Of a stretch of DNA of 64,000 nucleotides, positions 33,421 to 40,908 are shown in pieces. Position 1 is the first letter of the stretch. Each line of letters begins with the position of its first letter. Source of the stretch: Bog-756 sp963824645 (GTDB taxonomy: Bacteria; Actinomycetota; Acidimicrobiia; Acidimicrobiales; RAAP-2); contig CAWGQC010000009.1 of assembly GCA_963824645.1 (NCBI GenBank), positions 186,001-250,000 on the forward strand, written 5' to 3'. The notes beneath the pieces are model-generated. The model made no database searches and was not told where the DNA came from. It saw only the letters and a program-made list of their open reading frames with translations. Position numbers and translations under genes: made by a program.

Positions 33421-33618
33421 ATGTCTTCGTCGCGCTTCATGTCTGTTTCTGATGTCGCAAGCTATTGCGGTGTGACCAACCGCACCGTGATTCGGTGGGC
33501 TAAGACTCGCAGCTTCGTTCCGGTTTTCCGTACGCCATCCGGAAGGGCGATGTTCAGCCGTGATGACGTGCTGGCGTACTTCCGTGCGGCGGATCAGGCG
33601 GCTGGGCCACGAGCCTGA
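33421..33618 (+). CDS. MerR-like HTH protein
   Basis: A 65-residue HTH protein: MSVSDVASYCGVTNRTVIRWAKTRSFVPVFRTPSGRAMFSRDDVLAYF. This is the third small winged-helix of the element. ATG at 33421 preceded by AAGGAAGG. It may regulate the packaging-side genes that follow. Confidence 0.8.
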   Translation: MSSSRFMSVSDVASYCGVTNRTVIRWAKTRSFVPVFRTPSGRAMFSRDDVLAYFRAADQAAGPRA

Positions 33619-33713
33619 GCGAAGGACCCCCACAGGATGGGGTGGTCGTTGATGACGCCGGTACGGGCATTTTCCGATTCGACCTCCAATCAGGACAGGG
33701 AAACCGGAGGTAG

Positions 33714-33863
33714 GTGTGGCTGCACGACTATATCCGTCGCTACGGACTACCTAAACAACGGAAAGGGTGGGGGCGGGTCGACCTTGCCATGTGCCAGATG
33801 CGGACCCTCGCTTTTTTGTGCCGTCTACCAGGGCTTTCCATGTCCAAATCTGCGCCCGAATGA
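33714..33863 (+). CDS. Short hypothetical protein
   Basis: A 49-residue basic frame from a GTG at 33714 with a GGAGG site 4 bases upstream (MWLHDYIRRYGLPKQ start). An overlapping longer frame (33637-33933) is rich in Cys and Gly and less protein-like. Low certainty; no family recognised. Confidence 0.35.
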   Translation: MWLHDYIRRYGLPKQRKGWGRVDLAMCQMRTLAFLCRLPGLSMSKSAPE

Positions 33864-33929
33864 GCATCCACTGGCAAAAACCCTGGTCAGAGGGTTTCGA
33901 CGGAATCCGTTGAGGGATGAAAGTACAAG

Positions 33930-34306
33930 GTGAATCAAATGGGATCGTTCATACCGAAGGGCATCGTGACCAGTTCGGAGTGGGACAACGCTCGGAAGGT
34001 CGCCATTGCCCGCTCAGATGGCCGCTGTGCCTGGTGCGCTGAGCCCTGGTGCCCAATGCCAGACCACGCTCTGCGATGAGCACAACGGTTGATCACGTCA
34101 TTCCGCGATCGCAGTTCAGGCATCTGGATCGCACGACGTTCCGGCACTTTTTTCTCGGTCAACAGAACCTCCAAGTTCTTCATCTCAAATGCAACTCAGC
34201 CAAATCGGCGAGAGAACCGGCAACGCATACCGCAACACCAATCGCAACTAACGATTCATCGACTGGGCAGCAGCAAGTTTGGAGACATCATGACTACTCC
34301 GAATAG
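33930..34306 (+). pseudogene. HNH endonuclease, frameshifted
   Basis: The first part, from a GTG at 33930 or an ATG at 33939, reads WDNARKVAIARSDGRCAWCAEPWC, the zinc-knuckle opening of an HNH nuclease. Near 34045 the frame changes and the second part reads TTVDHVIPRSQ, then LGQQNLQVLHLKCNSAKSARE, giving the H-N-H core. Together they form a small HNH protein of the kind encoded beside phage terminases, where it nicks DNA during packaging. One indel separates the halves. Confidence 0.7.
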
Positions 34307-34571
34307 CACAGCAGCACGGCCGGTGACTGCAGCAGTTCAAAATGAGATTCGTATCCTCGGTGATCTGACGGAACATCAAGTGACCACAGCGGCATGGCGA
34401 AAGCACTTGCCCAAAAAGATTGACAAGGCGAATCGTCAAAAACGGGCGCTGTGGCCTTGGCGGTTGGAAGTACTCATCAAGGAACTGCGATCGACTATGG
34501 AAGAACTGCGTTCACCTTCAAGTGATGCAGCGAACAGTGATCTGGTGCGATTCCTGATGGAAGACGAATGA
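34290..34571 (+). CDS. Possible small terminase subunit
   Basis: A 93-residue, mostly helical, basic protein from an ATG at 34290 (preceded by GGAG). I infer a small terminase from its place between an HNH nuclease gene and a large-terminase remnant, the usual order; the sequence itself shows no decisive motif. The C-terminus is acidic (DLVRFLMEDE), as in many small terminases that dock on the large subunit. Confidence 0.45.
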   Translation: MTTPNSTAARPVTAAVQNEIRILGDLTEHQVTTAAWRKHLPKKIDKANRQKRALWPWRLEVLIKELRSTMEELRSPSSDAANSDLVRFLMEDE

Positions 34572-34572
34572 T

Positions 34573-36218
34573 GAACTGCCCACCAAGGTATCTCGACTGC
34601 ACCAAATCCGACTCGTAAGAATCAACTCCGATTGGCGCGAAAGATTGCGAAGCTGCTTGGACTCGCCCACGTGATGGAATGGCAGGACCACGTACTCGCA
34701 TTGTTCAGTGAACAGGAGACATGGAAATATGTGTACACGGATAGCACTTGATCGTTCCACGACAGAACGGCAAGACGACATTGCTGCTCGTATTCATTCT
34801 TACCCAAGGCATTGGCTATCCCGGTCGCAAATCTGGTTTTCACGTCAGGACTTGAAGAGTGCCAGAGCAAGATGGTTGAGACCTGGTGGCCGTTGATTGC
34901 AAGCCAGTCCACTGGCAGACATGTTCAAGCTGCGCAAGAGTTCGGTTCGGAGCAGCTGCAGTGTCCAACGGCAGCGTTGTGCACTTGCTCACAGCCACAA
35001 GCAAGCTGGCCGGTCACGGCGCTGTCTGCGATCTGTACGTGGGTGACGAATACTTCGCAGTGCAGGACACCGGCTAGAAACAGCGATGTTGCCGGCACAG
35101 GCGACTCGCAGTTCCTTCGGTGGTGGACGCTCGCAGCATGTTCGTGTCGACACCTGGTACACCAGCAACATCACAACCACTACTGCAGCGCACCGAACGT
35201 GGTCGGCAGCTGGTGGAGAGCGGTGTGCAGAGCGGAGTCGTCTACGTGGAATGGAGTGCACCGGAGGACGCTGACCCTCGGTGCGGAAGCAACGTGGGCA
35301 GCAGCGAATCCAGCGTACGGCATCACGATCGGACCAGAGAGTGTGCAAGCCGAATACGAATCACTTGAACTGGTGGACTTCCGCGATCCCGGCTTGCGCA
35401 ATGGACAACCACAGTTAACGACCCGGTAATCGACTCCGGCGACGTGGCAATCACTGGTTGACCTGAACAGCAAGACGAGGCAAGTCGCTGGCGCTGGCAT
35501 TCGATAGCAGCCCCGCTGGCGAATGGAGCAGTATTGCCGTCGCCAGCATCCGTGAAGATGGCTTGTATCACGTGGCCGTGGTTGCTCACCGTGAAGGCAC
35601 CGGTTGGCTTGCCGACGAGGTGCACCGATTGTACGTGGCTCACCATCCGAACGTGATCATGTGTGACCCACGATCACCAGCCGCGAATGCCCTACCGGAG
35701 TTGATCAGTCGTGGCGTGCAGGTCGAGGAAGTGTCAGGTACGGATCAAGCAAGGGCGTTCTCTATGTTCGTCGCCGCGTGCCAAGACGACAAGCTGCGTC
35801 ACGGCAACCAGCCGGAACTGAACGGCAGCGTTGATCGGTGGCGTCCGGCGAAAGCTGGGCGATGCTTACGCCTGGTCGAGAAGTTCATCGGCAGTAGACA
35901 TTCAGCCCAATCGTTGCCGTGTCTGAAGCACTGCTCGCGGTGCAGACCATCGACACCGAAATTCATGTCTACTCACTGGGCGAAGAGGTCGAGAAGCTGA
36001 AGGCGAAGAGGGAAGCCGAGAACCCTCAACCACCACAAGGTGTGCGCAAGACCCTTTTAACCGATATGCCCTTCGCTGGTCGTCACACCATCCACCTCGG
36101 TCCGGACATCCATGACCCGCAACATTTTCCAGACCCACGCGCTGCCCATCTCAGTGCGCGTGGTGATCGCCTGTTTACGATCAATAACAAGCCTGCATGG
36201 TTCCTCGTGTCCTGTTGA
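34573..36218 (+). pseudogene. Large terminase subunit remnant (TerL)
   Basis: Pieces of an actinophage-type large terminase lie in order but in all three frames: the Walker A region VPRQNGKTTLLLVFIL near 34752-34800, VHLLTATSKLAGHG near 34980-35020, STPGTPATSQPLLQRTERGRQLVESG to YVEWSAPEDADP near 35150-35280, AAANPAYGITIGPES near 35310, and the RNaseH-like nuclease domain (LALAFDSSPAGEWSS, YHVAVVAHREGTGWLADEVHRLY, IMCDPRSPAANALPELI) near 35490-35720, then DAYAWSR and EALLAVQTIDTEIHVYSL. At least five breaks make true decay likely. In life it would have driven DNA packaging, perhaps into a helper phage's capsids. Confidence 0.75.
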
Positions 36219-36335
36219 TGCCCCATCCATCAGCACGCCACAACCCGTCGGCGGCCTGACGAGGGGGTTCAGTGGCCTACGCAGCCAACCTGAATGAAAG
36301 AAGAGACTGAGTGTCACGAGGCGAACCCCGTTGTC

Positions 36336-37140
36336 CTACCCAGCCGTCATGGTTACTTGACTCATTCCGGACACTTGGATTACATCACCATTCGTGAGGC
36401 TCACGGTCACGCTTGGCACGCCACCGTCTGCACTTGAACCACCAAGGATTTCGTTGTACGAATCAGCACCGCTAACGGTGAAGTTGCCGCTTTGACCGGC
36501 ACCGGGAGTTGCTACGTACCTACCGGCACCGATGTCCTGACCAACCGTCCACGTACCAGTAGAGAGATTGACTGTTGCCTGTGTGGTCACCAACGGTGCT
36601 GTCGGCACCGGAGTAAACGTCACGGCGCTCAGACCTGAAATGGTGATCTGATCCCCAGTCGAAATCTGTGCACGGATCGATGGAACACCCTCACCGTCTG
36701 TGACTCCAAGAATCTCGTTGTAGGTCTGGTTATTTCCCTGCGTACTGAAGTTGCCGCTCTGGCCAGGACCGGGAGTCACGTTATACAGGCCAGCCTGTAC
36801 GTCCTTACCTCCAGTGAAGGTGCCTGATCCCAACGTGACGGACTCAGCACTCCGGCGTCGCGGCTGGGCCAGCTTCATCAGTTCGTCAGCGACGCTCACC
36901 TGAGCTGCTGGAGCGGCGGACGCTTCCGGACGGTTGGCTGCCTCGCCGGCATCGTGAACCGCCGTGTCGATGATGCCCTTCACTCGGTCGCCGTCAGCCT
37001 TCGGTACGCCCTTGAGCGAGATGACATGGCCGCCCGTTGACTCGACAGCGATATCGGCCCACCGCAGACCGCAGGAGATTTGTCACATCAGCGAAGGTTT
37101 CGTTTTCTCCGTATTTCGCCTCCAAAATGATCAATCCCAT
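36336..37140 (-). pseudogene. PH/SHOCT-like protein with two beta repeats, frameshifted at N-terminus
   Basis: Read leftwards. An ATG at 37140 opens LIILEAKYGENETFADVTNLL, then a break near 37070 leads to a segment (ADIAVESTGGHVISLKGVPKAD) that resembles a bacterial PH-like domain, and VSVADELMKLAQ resembles the start of a SHOCT motif. Residues that follow form two tandem, similar domains of about 75 residues, each beginning GTFTGGKDVQAGLYNVTPG or GTWTVGQDIGAGRYVATPG and ending GDQITISGLSAV or GDVIQVSGMSQV. The 215-codon intact part ends at 36336. Domain names are tentative. A surface or decoy role is possible but unproven. Confidence 0.6.
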
Positions 37141-37205
37141 AGGTCGGTCCTGTTCTCGGAACGCCTTCACGGCGAGGCGAGCGTAAGTCTCCTTTAGCCA
37201 CTGTT

Positions 37206-37244
37206 AAACGGTAACCGTCTTCATCAAACGGTAACCGTCTTCAT
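37206..37244. repeat. 20-base tandem repeat, two units
   Basis: AAACGGTAACCGTCTTCAT occurs twice (37206-37224 and 37226-37244) with a 20-base period, between the two leftward cargo genes. Each unit has an internal GGTAACC palindrome. Possibly a regulator site for the gene downstream. Confidence 0.5.
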
Positions 37245-38392
37245 TGTCCTTCATCGCTCACGCCTGAGAACGTCGTAGTTGGAGCCGGTGCAAGGAACTC
37301 GGCAATCTGACGGCCATGTTGATCCCGAATCGTTCTGGCTACCTTTACGAATGCAGCTGCTGCCCATGCTGTCAGTAGGAAGCACGGTCCGGCCAGGTAG
37401 CGAGGATCCTGCTCGAAGTTCGGCATGTAGAAGACCACAGTGAGCACTGCCAACAGAAGAGTGAACTTCGCTTCCGGCAACCGCCACGACAGAGCAGAAG
37501 CGATCAGGCCGACCAATGTGACCCAAGGCAGACCATAGACAGTGGAGAAACCCAACAGGATTAACGGATAGAACCAAAGGTTCGGCACTAGAGCGATGAA
37601 GCCAGAGTGCGTGTGGCCGAGAAGATGGAAGAGGCGCAGGGAAAACGCATAGTTAACCTCGCCACCTTCCGGCCACGGATGTTTCAATACGTAGCTCAGG
37701 GAGTACAGATGAAAGCTGCCCAACCAATAGGTTTGTCCTGTGCGCCACGGCGCTCCGAAGGTGGACCAGTTGTAAATAGCCAGGCCGGCGAGGGGTATCG
37801 CTGCGGCCACTGCCACCCGAAGACGATCCCATCCGGCAACGACGATCAAAACGCAGGCCACGACAATGATGCCACTCTCCCGAATAACAAAGCCGTAGCC
37901 TGCGATCAAACCCAACAGGTAGGCGCTCCCTTGGGTGCGCCGCTTGATGAGCGGAACGCATACGACGATCAGCAGAGCAGCCAGCGCATCGGACATGACC
38001 ACTTCGCTGCTCCGAATGGCGAACTCGCTGATTGACACCAACAACACAGCCAACAATGCGGCGTACCATCCGGCAAGACTGTAGGCAGCCCAACCGGTGG
38101 CGATTACTAGTGCCACGACGATGAGCCGGGAACCGAACTCGACATTGCCGGGATAACTGCCGATCAGAGCAAACGGGGCCAGAATCAGTGACGTACCTGG
38201 TGGAAAGCGTGGTGGGTTCACTGTTTGCCTCATGTGGGGTGAGTACGGGTTATCCCGAACTGTCGTGGTGTATCCCTGACCATGGGCAAGGCGATTGGCT
38301 GCGTTTAGGTACTCGTGCGCATCGGGAGACGGTTGCTTCGACAATGGAAACGGAGTGTGCAGGAACAACGATCCTGCCGTGACAATCGCCAA
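37241..38392 (-). CDS. GT39/PMT-like membrane glycosyltransferase
   Basis: A 383-residue polytopic protein with about ten helices. The first loop has SPDAHEYLNAANRLAHGQGYTT, the catalytic-loop pattern of polyprenyl-sugar transferases. Enzymes of this superfamily glycosylate proteins or lipids outside the membrane. The only start in this frame is a TTG at 38392 in the middle of helix 1; the frame stays open upstream (FITLCILGF) to a TAA near 38500 without an ATG or GTG, so the 5' end may contain an indel. It is cargo of element D, and a second GT39 gene ends element C. Confidence 0.75.
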   Translation of the reverse strand: MAIVTAGSLFLHTPFPLSKQPSPDAHEYLNAANRLAHGQGYTTTVRDNPYSPHMRQTVNPPRFPPGTSLILAPFALIGSYPGNVEFGSRLIVVALVIATGWAAYSLAGWYAALLAVLLVSISEFAIRSSEVVMSDALAALLIVVCVPLIKRRTQGSAYLLGLIAGYGFVIRESGIIVVACVLIVVAGWDRLRVAVAAAIPLAGLAIYNWSTFGAPWRTGQTYWLGSFHLYSLSYVLKHPWPEGGEVNYAFSLRLFHLLGHTHSGFIALVPNLWFYPLILLGFSTVYGLPWVTLVGLIASALSWRLPEAKFTLLLAVLTVVFYMPNFEQDPRYLAGPCFLLTAWAAAAFVKVARTIRDQHGRQIAEFLAPAPTTTFSGVSDEGQ

Positions 38393-38652
38393 GAATCCGA
38401 GAATGCAAAGGGTGATGAATCGGAATGGTTCAGCGGAGTAAACCGCTAACAGTGGTTCACAGGACCGGCTGGTCTGCTCTGGTCTGCTTGGGTCTTCACC
38501 TATCCATTATCAGCCAAATCGATGCTCGCCACCTGATCGGTTCGATGTGCGCTCGCTACCGTTAGCAGTCCACCAAGGAACGGGGGCTCAAAGGTGGGAG
38601 ATGGATCTCCCTTATCGGATACAGTCCTAACGTCCGGAGTAAGGAGTTCGCA

Positions 38653-38907
38653 ATGCGACACAAGGCGGTTGGATGGATGAGCGTTATGGTCCTCATCTGG
38701 GCTGGTTCGCTGTTGACGGCATGCGGAACGACGGCGAATGGTGCCGTCTTTGGCATCGTCCGTAGGCAGGTCGGTGGCCCAACGGAAATAACGTCCTACC
38801 CACCCGCCAAGGTTTTGGTCACTCAACAAGGAAGCTTGGTTAAGTCAGAGACGGCCAATTTCGAATTATCAATCGCGTTCCTTTACTCTCCCAGCTGGTT
38901 TCCGTGA
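38653..38907 (+). CDS. Short lipoprotein, possibly truncated
   Basis: An 84-residue protein with a signal peptide ending in a lipobox (SLLTAC, Cys at 24), so it should be lipid-anchored at the outer face. The rest (GIVRRQVGGPTEITSYPPAKVLV) resembles the start of a carboxypeptidase-regulatory-like beta domain that then breaks off; the following bases reach the arm-site cluster. It is probably 3'-truncated or frameshifted. In phage-related elements small lipoproteins at the attachment end often act in superinfection exclusion; that role here is speculation. Confidence 0.6.
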   Translation: MRHKAVGWMSVMVLIWAGSLLTACGTTANGAVFGIVRRQVGGPTEITSYPPAKVLVTQQGSLVKSETANFELSIAFLYSPSWFP

Positions 38908-38978
38908 CTAGAACCGTGACTAGAAAACGTGCCTAGATCGGAATAATCCCTGGTAAACCTGACTAGCGGTGACTAGAG
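38904..38978. repeat. Right arm-type integrase sites
   Basis: Five direct copies of GTGACTAGAA or a near relative at 38904, 38916, 38929, 38959 and 38969, with 10-12-base spacing inside groups. The same motif occurs at 28973 near the opposite end. They lie 50-120 bases from the right attachment repeat, as arm sites of tyrosine integrases do. Confidence 0.65.
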
Positions 38979-39027
38979 GATTGTGGGCTGTTTAGAGCCT
39001 CTGACCTGGTAGTTTGCTGATTTTGCA

Positions 39028-39071
39028 TACGCATTACGAGTGCGTTGCTCTACCGACTGAGCTACCCAGGC
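39028..39071 (-). repeat. Attachment repeat, right copy (orphan tRNA 5' half)
   Basis: 44 bases identical to 28889-28932: the 5' half of tRNA-Thr from base 1 to the end of the anticodon stem-loop. It lies 49 bases beyond the end of holB, the position where the tRNA stood before integration. The sequence beyond the anticodon stem (lower coordinates) is not tRNA. Confidence 0.92.
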
Positions 39072-39119
39072 GAGGCCCGCCACGCTATCCGAACCGGCCT
39101 GCCCCCGGCCCACCGGGAA

Positions 39120-40283
39120 CTAATCGTCCATGCCCGACAGCACCACCATCAACGCGTCCATGAGCAGAGACTCGTTGGGATTGCGGGGCAGAGACTCGGT
39201 GGCCTGCTCGATGGCGGCCACCTGTCGGACCGCCCTTTGCCGGCTCTGGGTCATGCCCGGCGAGGCCACACCGGGTATTCCCTCCGTGCTGGACACCACC
39301 TTGTCGCGGTACACACCGGCCAGGGTGGCCAGGCCGAAGCGCAGATCGTCGGTCCGCCACCGCCTCTCTTCCCGTCGGTGCCGTTCCTCGATCCCCCGGC
39401 GCCCGGCGATTCCCTTCCCCCCCATGGCCTCGGCCTGCTCGGCCAGGACGGCCAGCTCGCCGGCGTGCTGCGCCCGCAGCGGGGCCACCCCCTCGTCCAC
39501 CGCCGCCAACAGTTCCTCGGACACCACGGCGGCCGCTCCCCCACTCCCGTCCAACCGCGTGGGAACCGCCCGCCACTGCTCCTGACGAGAAGCGAATCCC
39601 GGATCACCCACCAGCAGCTCGGCCCGGTCGAGACGACCCCCGGCTGCCCCGGCCACCGCCTGGGCCTGGGCGGGATCGACGCCCTTACCCACCAACCAGT
39701 CGGCCACGTCCCGATCGGGAACCGGGTCGAAGGGAATGGTCACGCACCGGCTGACAATGGTGGCCAGCTCGGGAGGGGTGTCGTCGGCGATCAACACGAA
39801 CACCGTCGTGGCCGGAGGTTCCTCCACCGTCTTGAGAAGGGCCGGCACCGCCTTGCCGGCCAGGTGGACGTCGTCGACCACCAGGACCTGACGATCCGCT
39901 TCCAGCGGGCGGTTCTGAGCCCGGGCCACGATGGAACGGGCTTCGTCCACATCAAGGGAGGCGCCCGAGCGGTCGATCTCCACCAGATCGGGGTGGGCCC
40001 CCCGCAGCACCCTGTGACAAGTGGCGCACTGGCCACAGCCCCCCGCGGGACACAGCAGGGCGGCAGCCAGGGCCCGGGCCGCCGTGCGCTTGCCCGAACC
40101 CGGTGGGCCGTCCAGCAGGTAGGCATGGACCGGTCGTCGGGCGGCGGCGCGCAGAGCACCGACCGCCCGCCTCTGACCCACCACCCCGTCGAACAGGGAC
40201 AGCGCGGGCAGGATGGTAGCCGGGTCCGTACCGCTGACCGGGTCGGCGGAACCGAGCGGGGGGTGGGCGGTGGGATCAGCCAT
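39120..40283 (-). CDS. holB: DNA polymerase III delta' subunit
   Basis: From the ATG at 40283 (overlapping the end of tmk by 8 bases) a 387-residue clamp-loader subunit. The N-terminus has the AAA+ opening FDGVVGQRRAVGALRAA, a P-loop (DGPPGSGK) and a zinc-binding cluster of four Cys (CPAGGCGQCATC), then the sensor VDDVHLAGKAVPALLKTVEEPP and the delta'-typical SRCVTIPF. It loads the sliding clamp at replication forks. Third gene of a topA-tmk-holB run, followed directly by the tRNA-Thr half-site. Confidence 0.93.
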   Translation of the reverse strand: MADPTAHPPLGSADPVSGTDPATILPALSLFDGVVGQRRAVGALRAAARRPVHAYLLDGPPGSGKRTAARALAAALLCPAGGCGQCATCHRVLRGAHPDLVEIDRSGASLDVDEARSIVARAQNRPLEADRQVLVVDDVHLAGKAVPALLKTVEEPPATTVFVLIADDTPPELATIVSRCVTIPFDPVPDRDVADWLVGKGVDPAQAQAVAGAAGGRLDRAELLVGDPGFASRQEQWRAVPTRLDGSGGAAAVVSEELLAAVDEGVAPLRAQHAGELAVLAEQAEAMGGKGIAGRRGIEERHRREERRWRTDDLRFGLATLAGVYRDKVVSSTEGIPGVASPGMTQSRQRAVRQVAAIEQATESLPRNPNESLLMDALMVVLSGMDD

Positions 40284-40908
40284 GGCCGGCCCTCGGGCCC
40301 AGAAGCGGGCACACCCCCGCCCACACCGCCTCGGCCACCTCGTCCACCGCACCGGTGCCGTCGACCACCAGCCACGTCACCGGCTCGGCCGCAGCCAGAG
40401 TGCGGTATCCGGCCGCCACCCGACGCAGAAAGACGTCGCCCTCGTCCTCGAAGCGGTCACCGCCCACCGATCCGCGCCGGCTGGCCGCCACCTCCACCGG
40501 GACGTCGATGAGCACGGTGAGATCGGGGCGCAACCCGCCGGTGGCCCAGGCCACCAGGTCCTCCAGCTCGGCCCGGTCCAACCCGCGGCCAAAGCCCTGA
40601 TAGGCCAAAGTCGAAGCCGAAAAGCGGTCGGAGACCACCCAACTACCCGTTTCCACCGTCGGGATCACCACTTCGGCCACGTGTTGGGACCGGTCGGCCG
40701 CCATCAACAGCGCCTCGGTGCGGTCGTCGATGGCGGTCTCCCCCGAATCGAGCACCAGACGACGCAGCCGCTGTCCGACGGCGGTGGCTCCGGGCTCGAA
40801 GGTCAGTACCGCTCCGAGTCGCGAAGCCAGCCGCTCGGCCTGGGTGGACTTGCCGCAACCGTCGATGCCCTCCAGGGCGATGAGACGGCCCCGCTGCACC
40901 TGGTTCAC
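40276..40908 (-). CDS. tmk: Thymidylate kinase
   Basis: A 210-residue dTMP kinase: P-loop EGIDGCGKS (13-21), the DR(F/Y/H) box in VVSDRFSASTLAYQGFGRGL, and LTVLIDVPVEVAASRRG. It phosphorylates dTMP to dTDP. The GTG start overlaps the topA stop by 4 bases and its end overlaps holB, so the three are one operon. The LID region carries the basic residues expected of the actinobacterial type. Confidence 0.94.
   Translation of the reverse strand: MNQVQRGRLIALEGIDGCGKSTQAERLASRLGAVLTFEPGATAVGQRLRRLVLDSGETAIDDRTEALLMAADRSQHVAEVVIPTVETGSWVVSDRFSASTLAYQGFGRGLDRAELEDLVAWATGGLRPDLTVLIDVPVEVAASRRGSVGGDRFEDEGDVFLRRVAAGYRTLAAAEPVTWLVVDGTGAVDEVAEAVWAGVCPLLGPRAGHG

Larger units (their letters stand above)
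28889..39071 (+). mobile_element. Integrated phage-satellite-like element D
   Basis: A 10.1-kb element bounded by 44-bp direct repeats of the tRNA-Thr 5' half. Gene order: tyrosine integrase, two small HTH proteins and short hypotheticals, RepA-like ATPase, iteron-like repeats, another HTH, HNH nuclease, small terminase candidate, large terminase (shattered), then cargo. The order and size recall the phiRv2-type prophage-like elements of mycobacteria and phage-inducible islands. No capsid, portal or tail gene is visible. Base composition is lower in GC than the core genes on the right. Confidence 0.85.

Noticed and set aside
34812..35429. Single long frame in the terminase area as an independent gene
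   Set aside because: Only short pieces of it match terminase; the rest of the terminase lies in the other two frames, so it is a fragment of one broken gene.
36964..37197. Plus-strand frame opposite the beta-repeat protein
   Set aside because: The minus strand shows continuous domain-like sequence here; the plus frame has no character.
39045..40511. Long plus-strand frame opposite holB and tmk
   Set aside because: Low-complexity Gly/Pro/Arg composition and complete overlap with two conserved genes; it also begins inside the tRNA half-site.
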